From contig CAIWCC010000131.1 in NCBI GenBank assembly GCA_903911085.1, forward strand, positions 1-64,000: a stretch of 64,000 nucleotides of DNA, written 5' to 3'. A program made the translations under genes and the position numbers. This DNA comes from an uncultured Bacteroidales bacterium. GTDB taxonomy: Bacteria > Bacteroidota > Bacteroidia > Bacteroidales > Paludibacteraceae. Each line of letters opens with the position of its first letter. The stretch's first letter is position 1. This document shows positions 44,101 to 51,052 of this stretch, piece by piece. The notes beneath the pieces are model-generated. The model was not told the origin of the DNA, did not search any database, and saw only the letters and a list, made by a program, of their open reading frames with translations.

Positions 44101-44416
44101 GTATGGTATCAGCAAATCGGGCGGGCGGAAAAATACTGATGCCATTATTCTGGCAGGTAATTTTAGTGCCGCCTCTATTTGTGCAGCACTTACCATTGGA
44201 GGTGCTGCAGCTGGCGATTGGTACTTACCTTCTAAAGGTGAACTAAACCAAATGAATGTCAACAAGACTATTATAGGAGGTTTTTCTCCATTCGCTTATT
44301 GGAGTTCGAGTGAATTCAATAAGGGTAATGCTTGGATTCAGTCTTTCAGCGGTACCATTGTGAATACAGACAACACATACGAAAACCACTATGTTCGTGC
44401 CATTAGAGCTTTTTAA
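41180..44416 (+). CDS. Surface protein with FISUMP and fibronectin-like repeats
   Basis: A 1078-residue exported protein with a signal peptide (about 1-28). A T9SS-type sorting-domain-like segment lies near the N-terminus (about 75-160: IYPNPLQDKSN...GAYILKVNGNG), an unusual position. Then two FISUMP domains (about 230-430 and 630-820: IGSQIWMAENLKTTSYRTG, YGHLYNWYA, GWRIPTDAEW, WWSS) and three fibronectin/Ig-like repeats (about 435-530, 530-625, 820-915) with TARGxCWSTSPxPT. The C-terminus (about 920-1078) has another WYLPSKGELNQM...YWSSSE module of the DUF1566 type. FISUMP proteins are found in gut and rumen bacteria as surface proteins of unknown role. It probably acts as an adhesin or scaffold. 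It is monocistronic. Confidence 0.85.
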   Translation: MKKYPCVSRITLVAVFLMLPFTTKTLAFSYNITFTGSGASTSVESVIVQNLTKGTTVTVPTGNTLNLNDVISSIDQPSINIGAIHIYPNPLQDKSNLTFFAPQAGNTQINVFGVDGRNLTRINSNLQEGNNTFQLSLAPGAYILKVNGNGYTYAQRVISQSNATEKPTLSFIGNQKPTNSQPQKTKNGGAVTSMLYSVGDQLIYKGISGNYTTIVTDKPTESKTTNFYFVECKDADDNYYPVVVIGSQIWMAENLKTTSYRTGESVSNVTNAATWGNTTFGAWCDYDNLDANGLKYGHLYNWYASSDTRNIAPIGWRIPTDAEWTTLTTYLGGESIAGAKLKESGVNNWTSPNVGATNETGFSALPAGDRVSNVTFGSLNNSGYWWSSTQYDVNTAWFRFIDFNNYTVGRSNLGKMYGFSIRCLSDITIVIPPTLTNTTIASLITGTTATSGGNVTTEGGAAVTARGLCWSTSPSPTIALSTKTSDGTGIGAFTSAITGLIPNTTYYVRAFATNSGGTSYGAEVSFQTATTPTLTTTEATNVASTTATSGGNITSDGRATVTARGVCWSTSPNPTIYDNRTTDVTGTGVFTSSLTVLFSSTTYYVRAYATNNEGTSYGNEQTLITTMAQDIDVNLYSSVKIGTQTWMGENLKTTKYRTGESISKPANATNWMNATYGAWCDYNSDAANGTKYGHLYNWYAVADVRNIAPVGWHVATDADWTTLTDYLGGEVIAGGKLKEVGTTNWSNPNIDATNTTGFTALSGGYRSLTATYEGIGIYNQFWSSTNFDTSTAWRRIITNSDATVGRSSGNKTLGFSIRCVRDELPTLTTLAATAIGGNIATSGSNITSDGGATVTARGVCWSTSPSPTTVNNKTSDGTGIGTFTSSLTGLAGNTTYYARSYATNAAGTSYGNEVSFTTTIYAIGTLYLGGKIAYLDASGVHGFVCALTDQRTDMIWNMGNITGATNTILETSGVYGISKSGGRKNTDAIILAGNFSAASICAALTIGGAAAGDWYLPSKGELNQMNVNKTIIGGFSPFAYWSSSEFNKGNAWIQSFSGTIVNTDNTYENHYVRAIRAF

Positions 44417-44476
44417 ATATATCGTCCTATTATAATGGTGTATGAGGTGTTTTCTCATTATGCCAATGTGAATAAT

Positions 44477-44484
44477 TATTTTTG
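44477..44484 (+). promoter_or_regulatory. -7 box upstream of small ORFs
   Basis: TATTTTTG followed by C, a match to TAnnTTTG, about 95 bases before the 63-residue ORF. No -33 is seen at the usual place. Confidence 0.4.
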
Positions 44485-44578
44485 CTAAATTGAAATGGAG
44501 AAACCTGAAAATCCATAAAGAGTAAGGAGCGGAAGCCGAAAAGCTTATGAGTAGGTAAAAAGAAAAAAAAATAAGAGT

Positions 44579-44770
44579 ATGTCAAATTTAATTTATAAAT
44601 CAGTAGTCGGAAATGATATTATCGAATTTGTTAGTTTCAATTTTGATGGAAAAGGCAATGCAATAATCAGAAGAAATGGTGATATTGAATTACTGGATGT
44701 TGATGAGCTTTTTGATGTTTTGTTTGGGGCTATTGCAAAAGAAAAAGAATATGTTGAATTTAAATTATAA
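44579..44770 (+). CDS. Small hypothetical protein, 63 residues
   Basis: An acidic protein (MSNLIYKSVVGNDIIEFVSF at the start; the C-terminus ends KEKEYVEFKL). An A-rich region precedes the ATG and a promoter box lies about 95 bases upstream. The strand-rich pattern followed by a short helix suggests a folded small protein. I recognise no family. It is followed 27 bases later by a second small ORF, so the two may be expressed together. Confidence 0.5.
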   Translation: MSNLIYKSVVGNDIIEFVSFNFDGKGNAIIRRNGDIELLDVDELFDVLFGAIAKEKEYVEFKL

Positions 44771-44797
44771 TATAAACGCAAAAAAAATACCACAATT

Positions 44798-44944
44798 ATG
44801 TCAAAACAATTAATTACAGATGTACCATCAAAGAAACCATTACCAATAGAGAAACCAAACAAACAATTATTGCCTCGAGAGCCTAGTAAAACTCTATTGC
44901 CAGATTCAAAACCAAATCAAGGTAAAACAGTATTAAACGATTAG
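44798..44944 (+). CDS. Small Lys/Pro-rich peptide, 48 residues
   Basis: The peptide begins MSKQLITDVPSKKPLPIEKP and is built from short units KPLP, KQLLP, KTLLP separated by charged residues, ending GKTVLND. It is proline- and lysine-rich and predicted to be disordered. An A-rich stretch precedes the ATG. No family is known to me. It ends next to an array of hairpin repeats. Confidence 0.45.
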   Translation: MSKQLITDVPSKKPLPIEKPNKQLLPREPSKTLLPDSKPNQGKTVLND

Positions 44945-44952
44945 ATTTCCTC

Positions 44953-45122
44953 TTTGGGCGTAGGCTCTTTTTGTTCGGCATAGGCTTAGTCAACTTTGGG
45001 CTTGAAACAAAGCCTTGTTCAGCGTAGGCATCGCCTACGTCGGGTGGGAAGGAAAGCCCCTCGTTGGGCGTAGCGTAGTTCAATGGTCTTGTTGTTCGGC
45101 TCAGGCTCGTGCCTGAGTCGAG
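44953..45122 (+). repeat. Degenerate array of GC-rich hairpin repeats
   Basis: About four units of 30-45 bases beginning (T)TGTTCGGC or a variant. Two contain near-perfect hairpins: GCGTAGGCATCGCCTACGT and CTCAGGCTCGTGCCTGAG. They are much more GC-rich than the neighbouring DNA. Such arrays are seen in Bacteroidetes intergenic regions. No coding potential is supported. Confidence 0.6.
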
Positions 45123-45196
45123 TGAGAAGAAATGCTCCGCTTTCCATATTATATTTAATCGGCTGATTTTCAGAAATGAATTTCAGCCGATTTTTT
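45123..45196 (+). repeat. Duplicated hairpin block, left copy
   Basis: It contains GAGAAGAAATGCTCCGC then TTTCCATATTATATTTAATCGG, ending in the hairpin AATCGGCTGA / TCAGCCGATT and a run of T, which can act as a terminator. A diverged copy lies at 46076-46172, after the two-gene module, in the same orientation. Confidence 0.65.
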
Positions 45197-45224
45197 CATA
45201 ACTGATAATAAAAAATAACTTAAT

Positions 45225-45258
45225 TTTGAACAATATGAAACTATTATTCGTATATTTG
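45225..45258 (+). promoter_or_regulatory. Promoter abutting the 45263 start codon
   Basis: TTTG (45225-45228), 22 bases, then TATATTTG (45251-45258), a full match to consensus. The ATG is at 45263, only four bases after the -7 box, where transcription is expected to begin. The mRNA would therefore be leaderless or nearly so. Confidence 0.65.
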
Positions 45259-45262
45259 CTGT

Positions 45263-45793
45263 ATGAAAAATAAAACAGAAATTGGTTTGGATTTCATTGT
45301 TGATAAACTGACCAACTCAATCGAAAATATTATAACTGGTGATAGTTTCCAAACTGAAATTTCGGTGCTTACAAATAATGATATAAAATCCGTTACAAAA
45401 AAAGAAGGGTGGTTGTTTAATTGGCGAGATGAGTGGAAAGAGGCTACTCGGGATGTTTATAAACTTACCATTGTTGGAAATTCAAAAATAATTCAAGGAC
45501 TCCTAAGTCTCGAAGTTAAATTTGACCACGTTTACATTCACTTGATTGAAAGTGCGCCTTTTAATAAAAACAAATCTAAAGTTTACGCCGGAGTTCCAGG
45601 TAATCTAGTCGCTTTTGCATGTAAATTATCATTCCAGCGAGGTCATGAGGGCAACGTTTCATTCATATCTAAAAGTCAATTAATTGACCATTATGAAAAA
45701 ACACTTGGCGCATTTCATTTTGGAGGTAGAATAATGATAATAGAAACGAATGCCGCTCTAAAACTAATTAACAAATACTTTCAAAATAAATAA
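45263..45793 (+). CDS. Hypothetical protein with acetyltransferase-like C-terminus
   Basis: A 176-residue protein. The N-terminal part is strand-rich (EISVLTNNDIK, KLTIVGNSKIIQGLLSLEVK). The C-terminal part (about 112-170: NLVAFACKLSFQRGHEGNVS, then HYEKTLGAFHFGGRIMIIE) resembles a degenerate GNAT fold, with the R/Q-x-x-G-x-G loop-like QRGHEGN. The start is set by the promoter that abuts the ATG and by the lack of other ATGs before residue 150. It is followed one base after its stop codon by a 56-residue gene, so it looks like a two-gene module. Function is unknown; a toxin-antitoxin role is only a guess. Confidence 0.7.
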   Translation: MKNKTEIGLDFIVDKLTNSIENIITGDSFQTEISVLTNNDIKSVTKKEGWLFNWRDEWKEATRDVYKLTIVGNSKIIQGLLSLEVKFDHVYIHLIESAPFNKNKSKVYAGVPGNLVAFACKLSFQRGHEGNVSFISKSQLIDHYEKTLGAFHFGGRIMIIETNAALKLINKYFQNK

Positions 45794-45794
45794 T

Positions 45795-45965
45795 ATGAAA
45801 CGAGAAAAAAAGGACTTAGATGTTGATTATATTGGCGGTCAAGGCTCTTTGACCGTTGAAGAAGAAAAAGCAATTAGCCACTACTTATTGCAGCATAAAT
45901 TGTTACGAAGCAGCTCCACTAAAACTAATAGTAGAAATACAAAACGAACTAAAACAACTGCTTGA
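45795..45965 (+). CDS. Small partner protein, 56 residues
   Basis: The protein opens MKREKKDLDVDYIGGQGSLT, followed by VEEEKAISHYLLQHKLL. This I-G-G-Q-G-x-L-T-x-E-E-E-K-A-(I/L)-S pattern is familiar to me from small Bacteroidetes proteins beside GNAT-like genes. The last ~18 residues (RSSSTKTNSRNTKRTKTT) are lysine/threonine-rich and may be a shifted tail. It starts one base after the stop of the 176-residue gene and is certainly co-transcribed. It is predicted soluble and helical. Function is unknown. Confidence 0.6.
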   Translation: MKREKKDLDVDYIGGQGSLTVEEEKAISHYLLQHKLLRSSSTKTNSRNTKRTKTTA

Positions 45966-46075
45966 ACCACTGTACTATCGATAAGGTGATTAGTTAAAGT
46001 TTGTTTTTGGCTGTTGGCATTAATTTCTATATTCTTAGGATTTGCAATCCGTTCTTAAAAAAGTAGTTCACTCCA

Positions 46076-46172
46076 CTAGAAGAAAAGCACACCGATAAAA
46101 ATCGGCATGAACCACCGTCTTTCCACATTACATTTAATCGGCTGTTTTCAAGAATGAATTTCAGCCGATTTA
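46076..46172 (+). repeat. Duplicated hairpin block, right copy
   Basis: A diverged copy of 45123-45196: AGAAGAAAAGCACACCG, an insertion with its own small hairpin (CCGATAAAAATCGG), then TTTCCACATTACATTTAATCGG and the hairpin AATCGGCTG / CAGCCGATT. It terminates the two-gene module and lies before the converging rodA. Confidence 0.65.
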
Positions 46173-46226
46173 TTTTTTGAATATCACTTCAACAGAGTCT
46201 GTTATTTGGTCTAAGAAAACATTACT

Positions 46227-47681
46227 TTAGCGCATTCGTTCAAGTCGTGCAGCGTCCAATCGTAATAAGATAAAAAGTAGAATGGTAAAACCCCAAAGCG
46301 ACGAGCCACCATAGCTGAAAAATGGCAGTGGAATACCTATCACAGGCATTATTCCAAGTACCATACCGATATTGATGGTAAGATGGAAAAACAGAATACT
46401 AGTTACACAATAGGCGTACACTCGACTGAAAGAATCGCGCTGTCGCTCGGCAATTCGCAATAAACGCATCAGCAATAGCCAGTAAAAGAATAGTACTAAA
46501 GTTGAACCCCAAAAGCCATGCTCCTCACCAACTGTACAAAAAATGAAGTCGGTATCTTGCTCTGGTACGTATTTGAGTTTTGTTTGAGTACCGTTAAGGA
46601 ACCCTTTCCCCCAGAAACCGCCCGAACCAATAGCAATTTTTGATTGATTTACATTGTAACCAGCGCCGTTTAAATCTTCTTCCATGCTCAACAATACTTT
46701 TATTCGTATTTGTTGATGAGGTTCTAAAACTTTATCAAAAAGGTAATATGCCGAAAAGCTGAATGCTACTGAAATAAGCGAGAAGAGTATCATAAACCAA
46801 TACTTTTTGTAACGATTCATTATTTCTATCACAGTCCAATAAATACAGGATGCAATAATGGTAATAATTGTCACTGTATCGTAATTCAAATGATACCAGA
46901 TATTAATTATATAAGAAATTAATGCTATTCCTATTGCTCCCAAAACGAGAATGATGGACTCTTTTTGATGTTTGGTAAAGAAAAATGCATAACCAGCTTG
47001 CACGATTAGTATTATGCTCATTGCCAATACAATTCCTAAACTTCCATGATCAATTTGAATGGGTATAATGCTATATCTAATTACGATAATGAACAGAAAA
47101 ATAGCAAAAGTGCCTAATAAAAGTACAATTCCATTCATACCTTCGCGGTAAAGCATCAACAAAAAAGCTACAAAAACAAGTGCCGATCCAGTTTCGTTTT
47201 GCAAAATAATGAGCGAAAAAGGTAGAAAAATTATAACTCCCAAAGGAATCAAATCTTTCCAGTTTTTAAGTTTGTAATTGTACGAACTCATGAATTTTGA
47301 AAGTGCCAATGCTGTGGCCATTTTGGCCAATTCTGCAGGTTGAAAACTTACGGGACCAATTTCCAACCATGAGCGAGAACCCTTAATATCTTTGGCAACA
47401 AATATGGTGAGAATAAGTAGCAGAATGGCTGCGCCATAAATAACATAAGCAAAAATACTGTACATTTTTGAATCGACCAGCAACAATACGCCGGCAATAC
47501 CTATTGCGGTCAAAATCCAAATAAACTGTTTTCCAGCACGTTGATCAAAATCGAAAATGCTTGCTTGGTCGAAATCATAACTTGCACCGTAAATGCTTAT
47601 CCAACCCATAAGCACCAGCACAACGAAGTAAAACACCGTTGTCCAGTCTAATGCATATTTTATACTAACGTTCTTTGACAT
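46227..47681 (-). CDS. rodA: Rod shape-determining protein RodA
   Basis: A 484-residue SEDS-family peptidoglycan polymerase with about ten or more membrane segments. Conserved parts include GSRSWLEIGPVSFQPAELAKMA, KYVPEQDTDFIFCTVGEEHGFWGS, and PVIGIPLPFFSYGGSS near the C-terminus. It polymerises glycan strands with PBP2 (MrdA). It is longer than the usual ~370-420 residues because of an insertion of extra hydrophobic segments in the middle (about 225-330). Its start overlaps the mrdA stop by 17 bases. It is the last gene of the mreBCD-mrdA-rodA unit. Confidence 0.95.
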   Translation of the reverse strand: MSKNVSIKYALDWTTVFYFVVLVLMGWISIYGASYDFDQASIFDFDQRAGKQFIWILTAIGIAGVLLLVDSKMYSIFAYVIYGAAILLLILTIFVAKDIKGSRSWLEIGPVSFQPAELAKMATALALSKFMSSYNYKLKNWKDLIPLGVIIFLPFSLIILQNETGSALVFVAFLLMLYREGMNGIVLLLGTFAIFLFIIVIRYSIIPIQIDHGSLGIVLAMSIILIVQAGYAFFFTKHQKESIILVLGAIGIALISYIINIWYHLNYDTVTIITIIASCIYWTVIEIMNRYKKYWFMILFSLISVAFSFSAYYLFDKVLEPHQQIRIKVLLSMEEDLNGAGYNVNQSKIAIGSGGFWGKGFLNGTQTKLKYVPEQDTDFIFCTVGEEHGFWGSTLVLFFYWLLLMRLLRIAERQRDSFSRVYAYCVTSILFFHLTINIGMVLGIMPVIGIPLPFFSYGGSSLWGFTILLFILLRLDAARLERMR

Positions 47682-49503
47682 TGGAATTGGTTACAGTTAC
47701 ACAAGTTTTATTCAATAATTCGGTGCGTTTTATTTTCCGATAAATAAATTGTTCTACCAGCAAACTAAAAATTGGCGCTGCATATAATGAGCCATATCCT
47801 GCATTTTCGACCACTACAGCTATAGCAATTTTAGGGTTTTCGCGCGGAGCAAATCCTACAAAGATGGAGTGGTTATCGCCATGACTATTCTCAACAGTTC
47901 CTGTTTTTCCACACATTACCAATCCTTCAATTCTGGATGCCCGAGCAGTACCCGATTCAAATACTCTACACATTCCTTCGTATACAATTGGGAAATACTT
48001 TTTGTCCACTTTGCAACGGTGAATTTTTTTTCGCATCGAATCGCAACGGTTCAAATGCGGTGTTATATAGTATCCATTATTTGCAATTACTGCCATTGAA
48101 TTTGCCAACTGAAGCGGTGTTACTAGCACTTCGCCTTGCCCAATTGACAACGAACGAATAGTTATTGCACGCCATCCTGTTTCGGCTCTATAAACCTTAT
48201 TATAAAATTTTTGTGTAGGAATATAACCGCGCGATTGTTCATAAATGTCGCCATCGGTAAATTTTTCACCTAAACCAAAACTTTTCATTTTATCTGCCCA
48301 TTCATCATAATTGGTACGGAAAAGTATATTTTTCTCACCATATCCATTTTTCTCGACAGTAACCTTAAATGCATTCCAAAAGTAAGGATTACAGCTTTGT
48401 TCGATGGCGCTGAGCAAACTCACAGGTGAACCATGACTGTGAGTACATTTTATTGGCGAGGAGCCAGGTCCACTACAACTGAACAATGTGTTGGCACTAA
48501 TTCCACCCATTTGCTGACAAACCAACGCTTGAATTGGCTTAAATGCCGATCCAGGTGAGTATTGAGCTTGTGTGGCTCTATTCATCAACGGTTTAAGAGG
48601 ATCCCTTACCAATTGCATATAATTTTTTGAACGTTGCCGCCCAACTAAAATTGATGGATTAAATGATGGATTTGATACCATTGCAAGAATTTCACCTGTT
48701 GATGGTTCAATGGCAACTACACTTCCCATTTTTCCTTTTAACAGTTTTTCGGCAAGCACTTGAAGTTGTGCATCGAGTGTTAAATTCAAATTTTCGCCGG
48801 CTTTTGGAGCCACATCTTCTTTGCCATTCTCATATTTCCCTTTAATCCTTCCTTTGGCGTCGCGAAGTAATACTTCAACACCTTTAACTCCTCGTAGCTG
48901 TTTCTCGTAGGTTTTTTCAATTCCGTCCCTACCAGTATAGTCACCTTGTTTGTAATAGCTATCCGATTCAATTTTGGCTTGTGAAACTTCGCCAATGCTT
49001 CCCAAAACATGTGCTGCATTGGGAAAGGCATATTCACGCAAGGTTCTATTTTGAATGTAAAATCCAGGATATTTATACATCGATTGTTGAATTGTAGCAA
49101 TATCTTCAATTCCCAATTGAGTCATAAAAAGTTGTGGTGTGTAGGACGAATAACCATAATTCTTTTTTCTATCACGAATTTCGGCAATGCGTTTAATGAA
49201 ATATTCTTTACTGATATTCAGAGCTTTACAAAATGCGAGTGTGTCTAATTCTCGTATTTCTCTCATTATTAATGCAATATTGTATGCCGGTTTATTATAA
49301 ACCAAAAGAGTATGATTGCGGTCGTAAATTAATCCACGTGGTGGAAACTGAGTCTTTTTAAAAAAAGCGTTACTATCTGCGCCCTCTTTGTATCGCGACT
49401 CAATAATTTGGATAGAAAATAAGCGCAATATATAGATAACAATCACAACCGTGATGATAATAGCAATAACTGTTCTTCTGTTTTGAAGCGTATCATTAAT
49501 CAT
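47665..49503 (-). CDS. mrdA: Penicillin-binding protein 2 (peptidoglycan transpeptidase)
   Basis: A 612-residue class B penicillin-binding protein. An N-terminal membrane segment (about 10-30) precedes the dimerisation/pedestal domain (FPPRGLIYDRN motif) and the transpeptidase domain. The SxxK active-site motif is SAFK with catalytic S319. The SxN motif SCN is in AIEQSCNPYFWN, and KTGT is near residue 540. It cross-links peptidoglycan during cell elongation together with RodA, encoded next (17-base overlap), and MreC/MreD upstream. It is 3 bases after mreD, so the cluster is tightly coupled. Confidence 0.95.
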   Translation of the reverse strand: MINDTLQNRRTVIAIIITVVIVIYILRLFSIQIIESRYKEGADSNAFFKKTQFPPRGLIYDRNHTLLVYNKPAYNIALIMREIRELDTLAFCKALNISKEYFIKRIAEIRDRKKNYGYSSYTPQLFMTQLGIEDIATIQQSMYKYPGFYIQNRTLREYAFPNAAHVLGSIGEVSQAKIESDSYYKQGDYTGRDGIEKTYEKQLRGVKGVEVLLRDAKGRIKGKYENGKEDVAPKAGENLNLTLDAQLQVLAEKLLKGKMGSVVAIEPSTGEILAMVSNPSFNPSILVGRQRSKNYMQLVRDPLKPLMNRATQAQYSPGSAFKPIQALVCQQMGGISANTLFSCSGPGSSPIKCTHSHGSPVSLLSAIEQSCNPYFWNAFKVTVEKNGYGEKNILFRTNYDEWADKMKSFGLGEKFTDGDIYEQSRGYIPTQKFYNKVYRAETGWRAITIRSLSIGQGEVLVTPLQLANSMAVIANNGYYITPHLNRCDSMRKKIHRCKVDKKYFPIVYEGMCRVFESGTARASRIEGLVMCGKTGTVENSHGDNHSIFVGFAPRENPKIAIAVVVENAGYGSLYAAPIFSLLVEQFIYRKIKRTELLNKTCVTVTNSNVKER

Positions 49504-49506
49504 TTA

Positions 49507-50004
49507 TTATTTGGTTTTTAGTGACTGTATACCTATGATAAACAAGGTAGTAACTATTGAACTTAGTAACATTTTTGATGAAACTATCCAAAGGTGAGCT
49601 GTAGAAAATGATTCGAGATAAAATAAAGTAGCATGATGTATCAAAATAATAGTTACCAGGTATTTGATATAAGCACCTACACCAAATGTGTGAAATGATG
49701 GTGTAGGATTATTGCCCTCCTCAATAGCTGTAAACAATTTGATAATTCCGTTGCGTAAAAATGCAATTAATACTGTGGCAAAAGCATGCATTCCCATGGT
49801 GTTGGAGAAAGCATCTATAATTAATCCAATAAAAAAAGCCAAAAGTAATGAAAACCAACGAGGCGTTTGTACAGGTAATGCAATAATAAACAGTATGTAG
49901 ATATACGGATTGATATATCCCATAAACTGAATATTGTTGAGCACCAGCACTTGAAAAAGAACTAGTATAATAAACCGAAATATATTTTGAAGTACAATGG
50001 GCAT
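49507..50004 (-). CDS. mreD: Rod shape-determining protein MreD
   Basis: A 165-residue membrane protein with four to five hydrophobic segments (starting MPIVLQNIFRFIILVLFQVL). It has the MreD-like GYINPYIYILFIIALP, which links strand to helix, and LAFFIGLIIDAFSN. Low sequence conservation is normal for MreD; identity comes mainly from its place between mreC (39 bases) and mrdA (3 bases). It helps link MreC to the inner-membrane elongation complex. Confidence 0.9.
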   Translation of the reverse strand: MPIVLQNIFRFIILVLFQVLVLNNIQFMGYINPYIYILFIIALPVQTPRWFSLLLAFFIGLIIDAFSNTMGMHAFATVLIAFLRNGIIKLFTAIEEGNNPTPSFHTFGVGAYIKYLVTIILIHHATLFYLESFSTAHLWIVSSKMLLSSIVTTLFIIGIQSLKTK

Positions 50005-50043
50005 TTCTGTTGTTGAAAGTTTTTTTTAGTTGACAGCTGTTTT

Positions 50044-50886
50044 TTATTCTTCTACAATTTTCTCAATATCTTTTTGTTCGTTATAGTTCAAATAGTTTAT
50101 CACTTTGACGTGTGAAAGTGTTCGGAAATTTACGGCCAATTTAACTTTAATATTATAATATGAGTCACTTTTGTTGATGTTAAAATCCTCTATATAACCA
50201 ATGGGAATACCTTCGGGGAAAGTACTTGTTAAACCGCTAGTTATAAGCGTGTCACCCAAAAAAAGCTCCACATGTCGAGCAATATCAGTCAAGTTTGAAT
50301 ACCTATAATCTTCGCCCGACCAAAGCAGTGGACCGCTATAATTGTTCCTTTTAAACTTGCAGCTCACTTGAATTTTGGGGTTCAGAAGTGGAATTACAAC
50401 AGAAAATCGGTTTGAAACAGTTTTTACAATTCCAACAACACCTACTTCACTCACCACTCCCATGTCTATTTTTATACCATCCTTTGAACCTTTGTTCAGT
50501 GTAATATAATTTTGAAGTTTATTGGTGGAACTATTTATTACTTTGGCAGAAATAAACTTGTATTCCATTTCGGGTGGAATTTGAAAATGGACAGAATCCG
50601 ATGCTTCGGGTTGAAGAGTTGCTAATTTGTTTTGTAAGGTAATAATCTGATTTTTAAGTGCTGTGTTTTCTTCCGACAGGTTGTCGTTGGCGGCACTTAA
50701 TTTGAAAAATTCTACTACAGAATTACTCCAGCCATACATTTCAGAAACAATAGAATTGCTAGAAGAAAGAAATACGCTTTTTTGATATTCTTGATTTTTG
50801 ACAATCATCGTGAAGCAGATTATTTCTAAAAACAGAAATAAAAACACAATGCTGTATTGAATCAAAAAATTAAAAAGATTCTTCAT
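50044..50886 (-). CDS. mreC: Rod shape-determining protein MreC
   Basis: A 280-residue protein with an N-terminal membrane segment (about 8-28), a coiled coil (about 65-95: LSAANDNLSEENTALKNQI), and the beta-barrel periplasmic domain with GSKDGIKIDMGVVSEVGVVG and GDTLITSGLTSTFPEGIPIG, the MreC signature. It forms fibres that activate PBP2. The gene is separated from mreB by a 166-base gap with a hairpin that may reduce read-through, so MreB may be made in excess. Confidence 0.94.
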   Translation of the reverse strand: MKNLFNFLIQYSIVFLFLFLEIICFTMIVKNQEYQKSVFLSSSNSIVSEMYGWSNSVVEFFKLSAANDNLSEENTALKNQIITLQNKLATLQPEASDSVHFQIPPEMEYKFISAKVINSSTNKLQNYITLNKGSKDGIKIDMGVVSEVGVVGIVKTVSNRFSVVIPLLNPKIQVSCKFKRNNYSGPLLWSGEDYRYSNLTDIARHVELFLGDTLITSGLTSTFPEGIPIGYIEDFNINKSDSYYNIKVKLAVNFRTLSHVKVINYLNYNEQKDIEKIVEE

Positions 50887-51000
50887 GATGAATGAGATGT
50901 GAACACCGAAAATAATTATTTTATATAATAATTGATTTAGTGTTCAAGAAGATTATTATTTTCAAAAAAAATAATTGTAGGCAAAGACCATCAAAATAAT

Positions 51001-51039
51001 TTAATAGGCAAACACACAAAAAGTGTATCTGCCTATTAA
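51001..51039 (-). terminator. Hairpin between mreB and mreC
   Basis: TTAATAGGCA / TGCCTATTAA with extra CACAC/GTGTA pairing inside. It lies just after the mreB stop codon on the minus strand and may be a partial terminator, allowing MreB to be made in excess over MreC and the downstream proteins. Confidence 0.65.
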
Positions 51040-51052
51040 TTAAATAGTTTGC

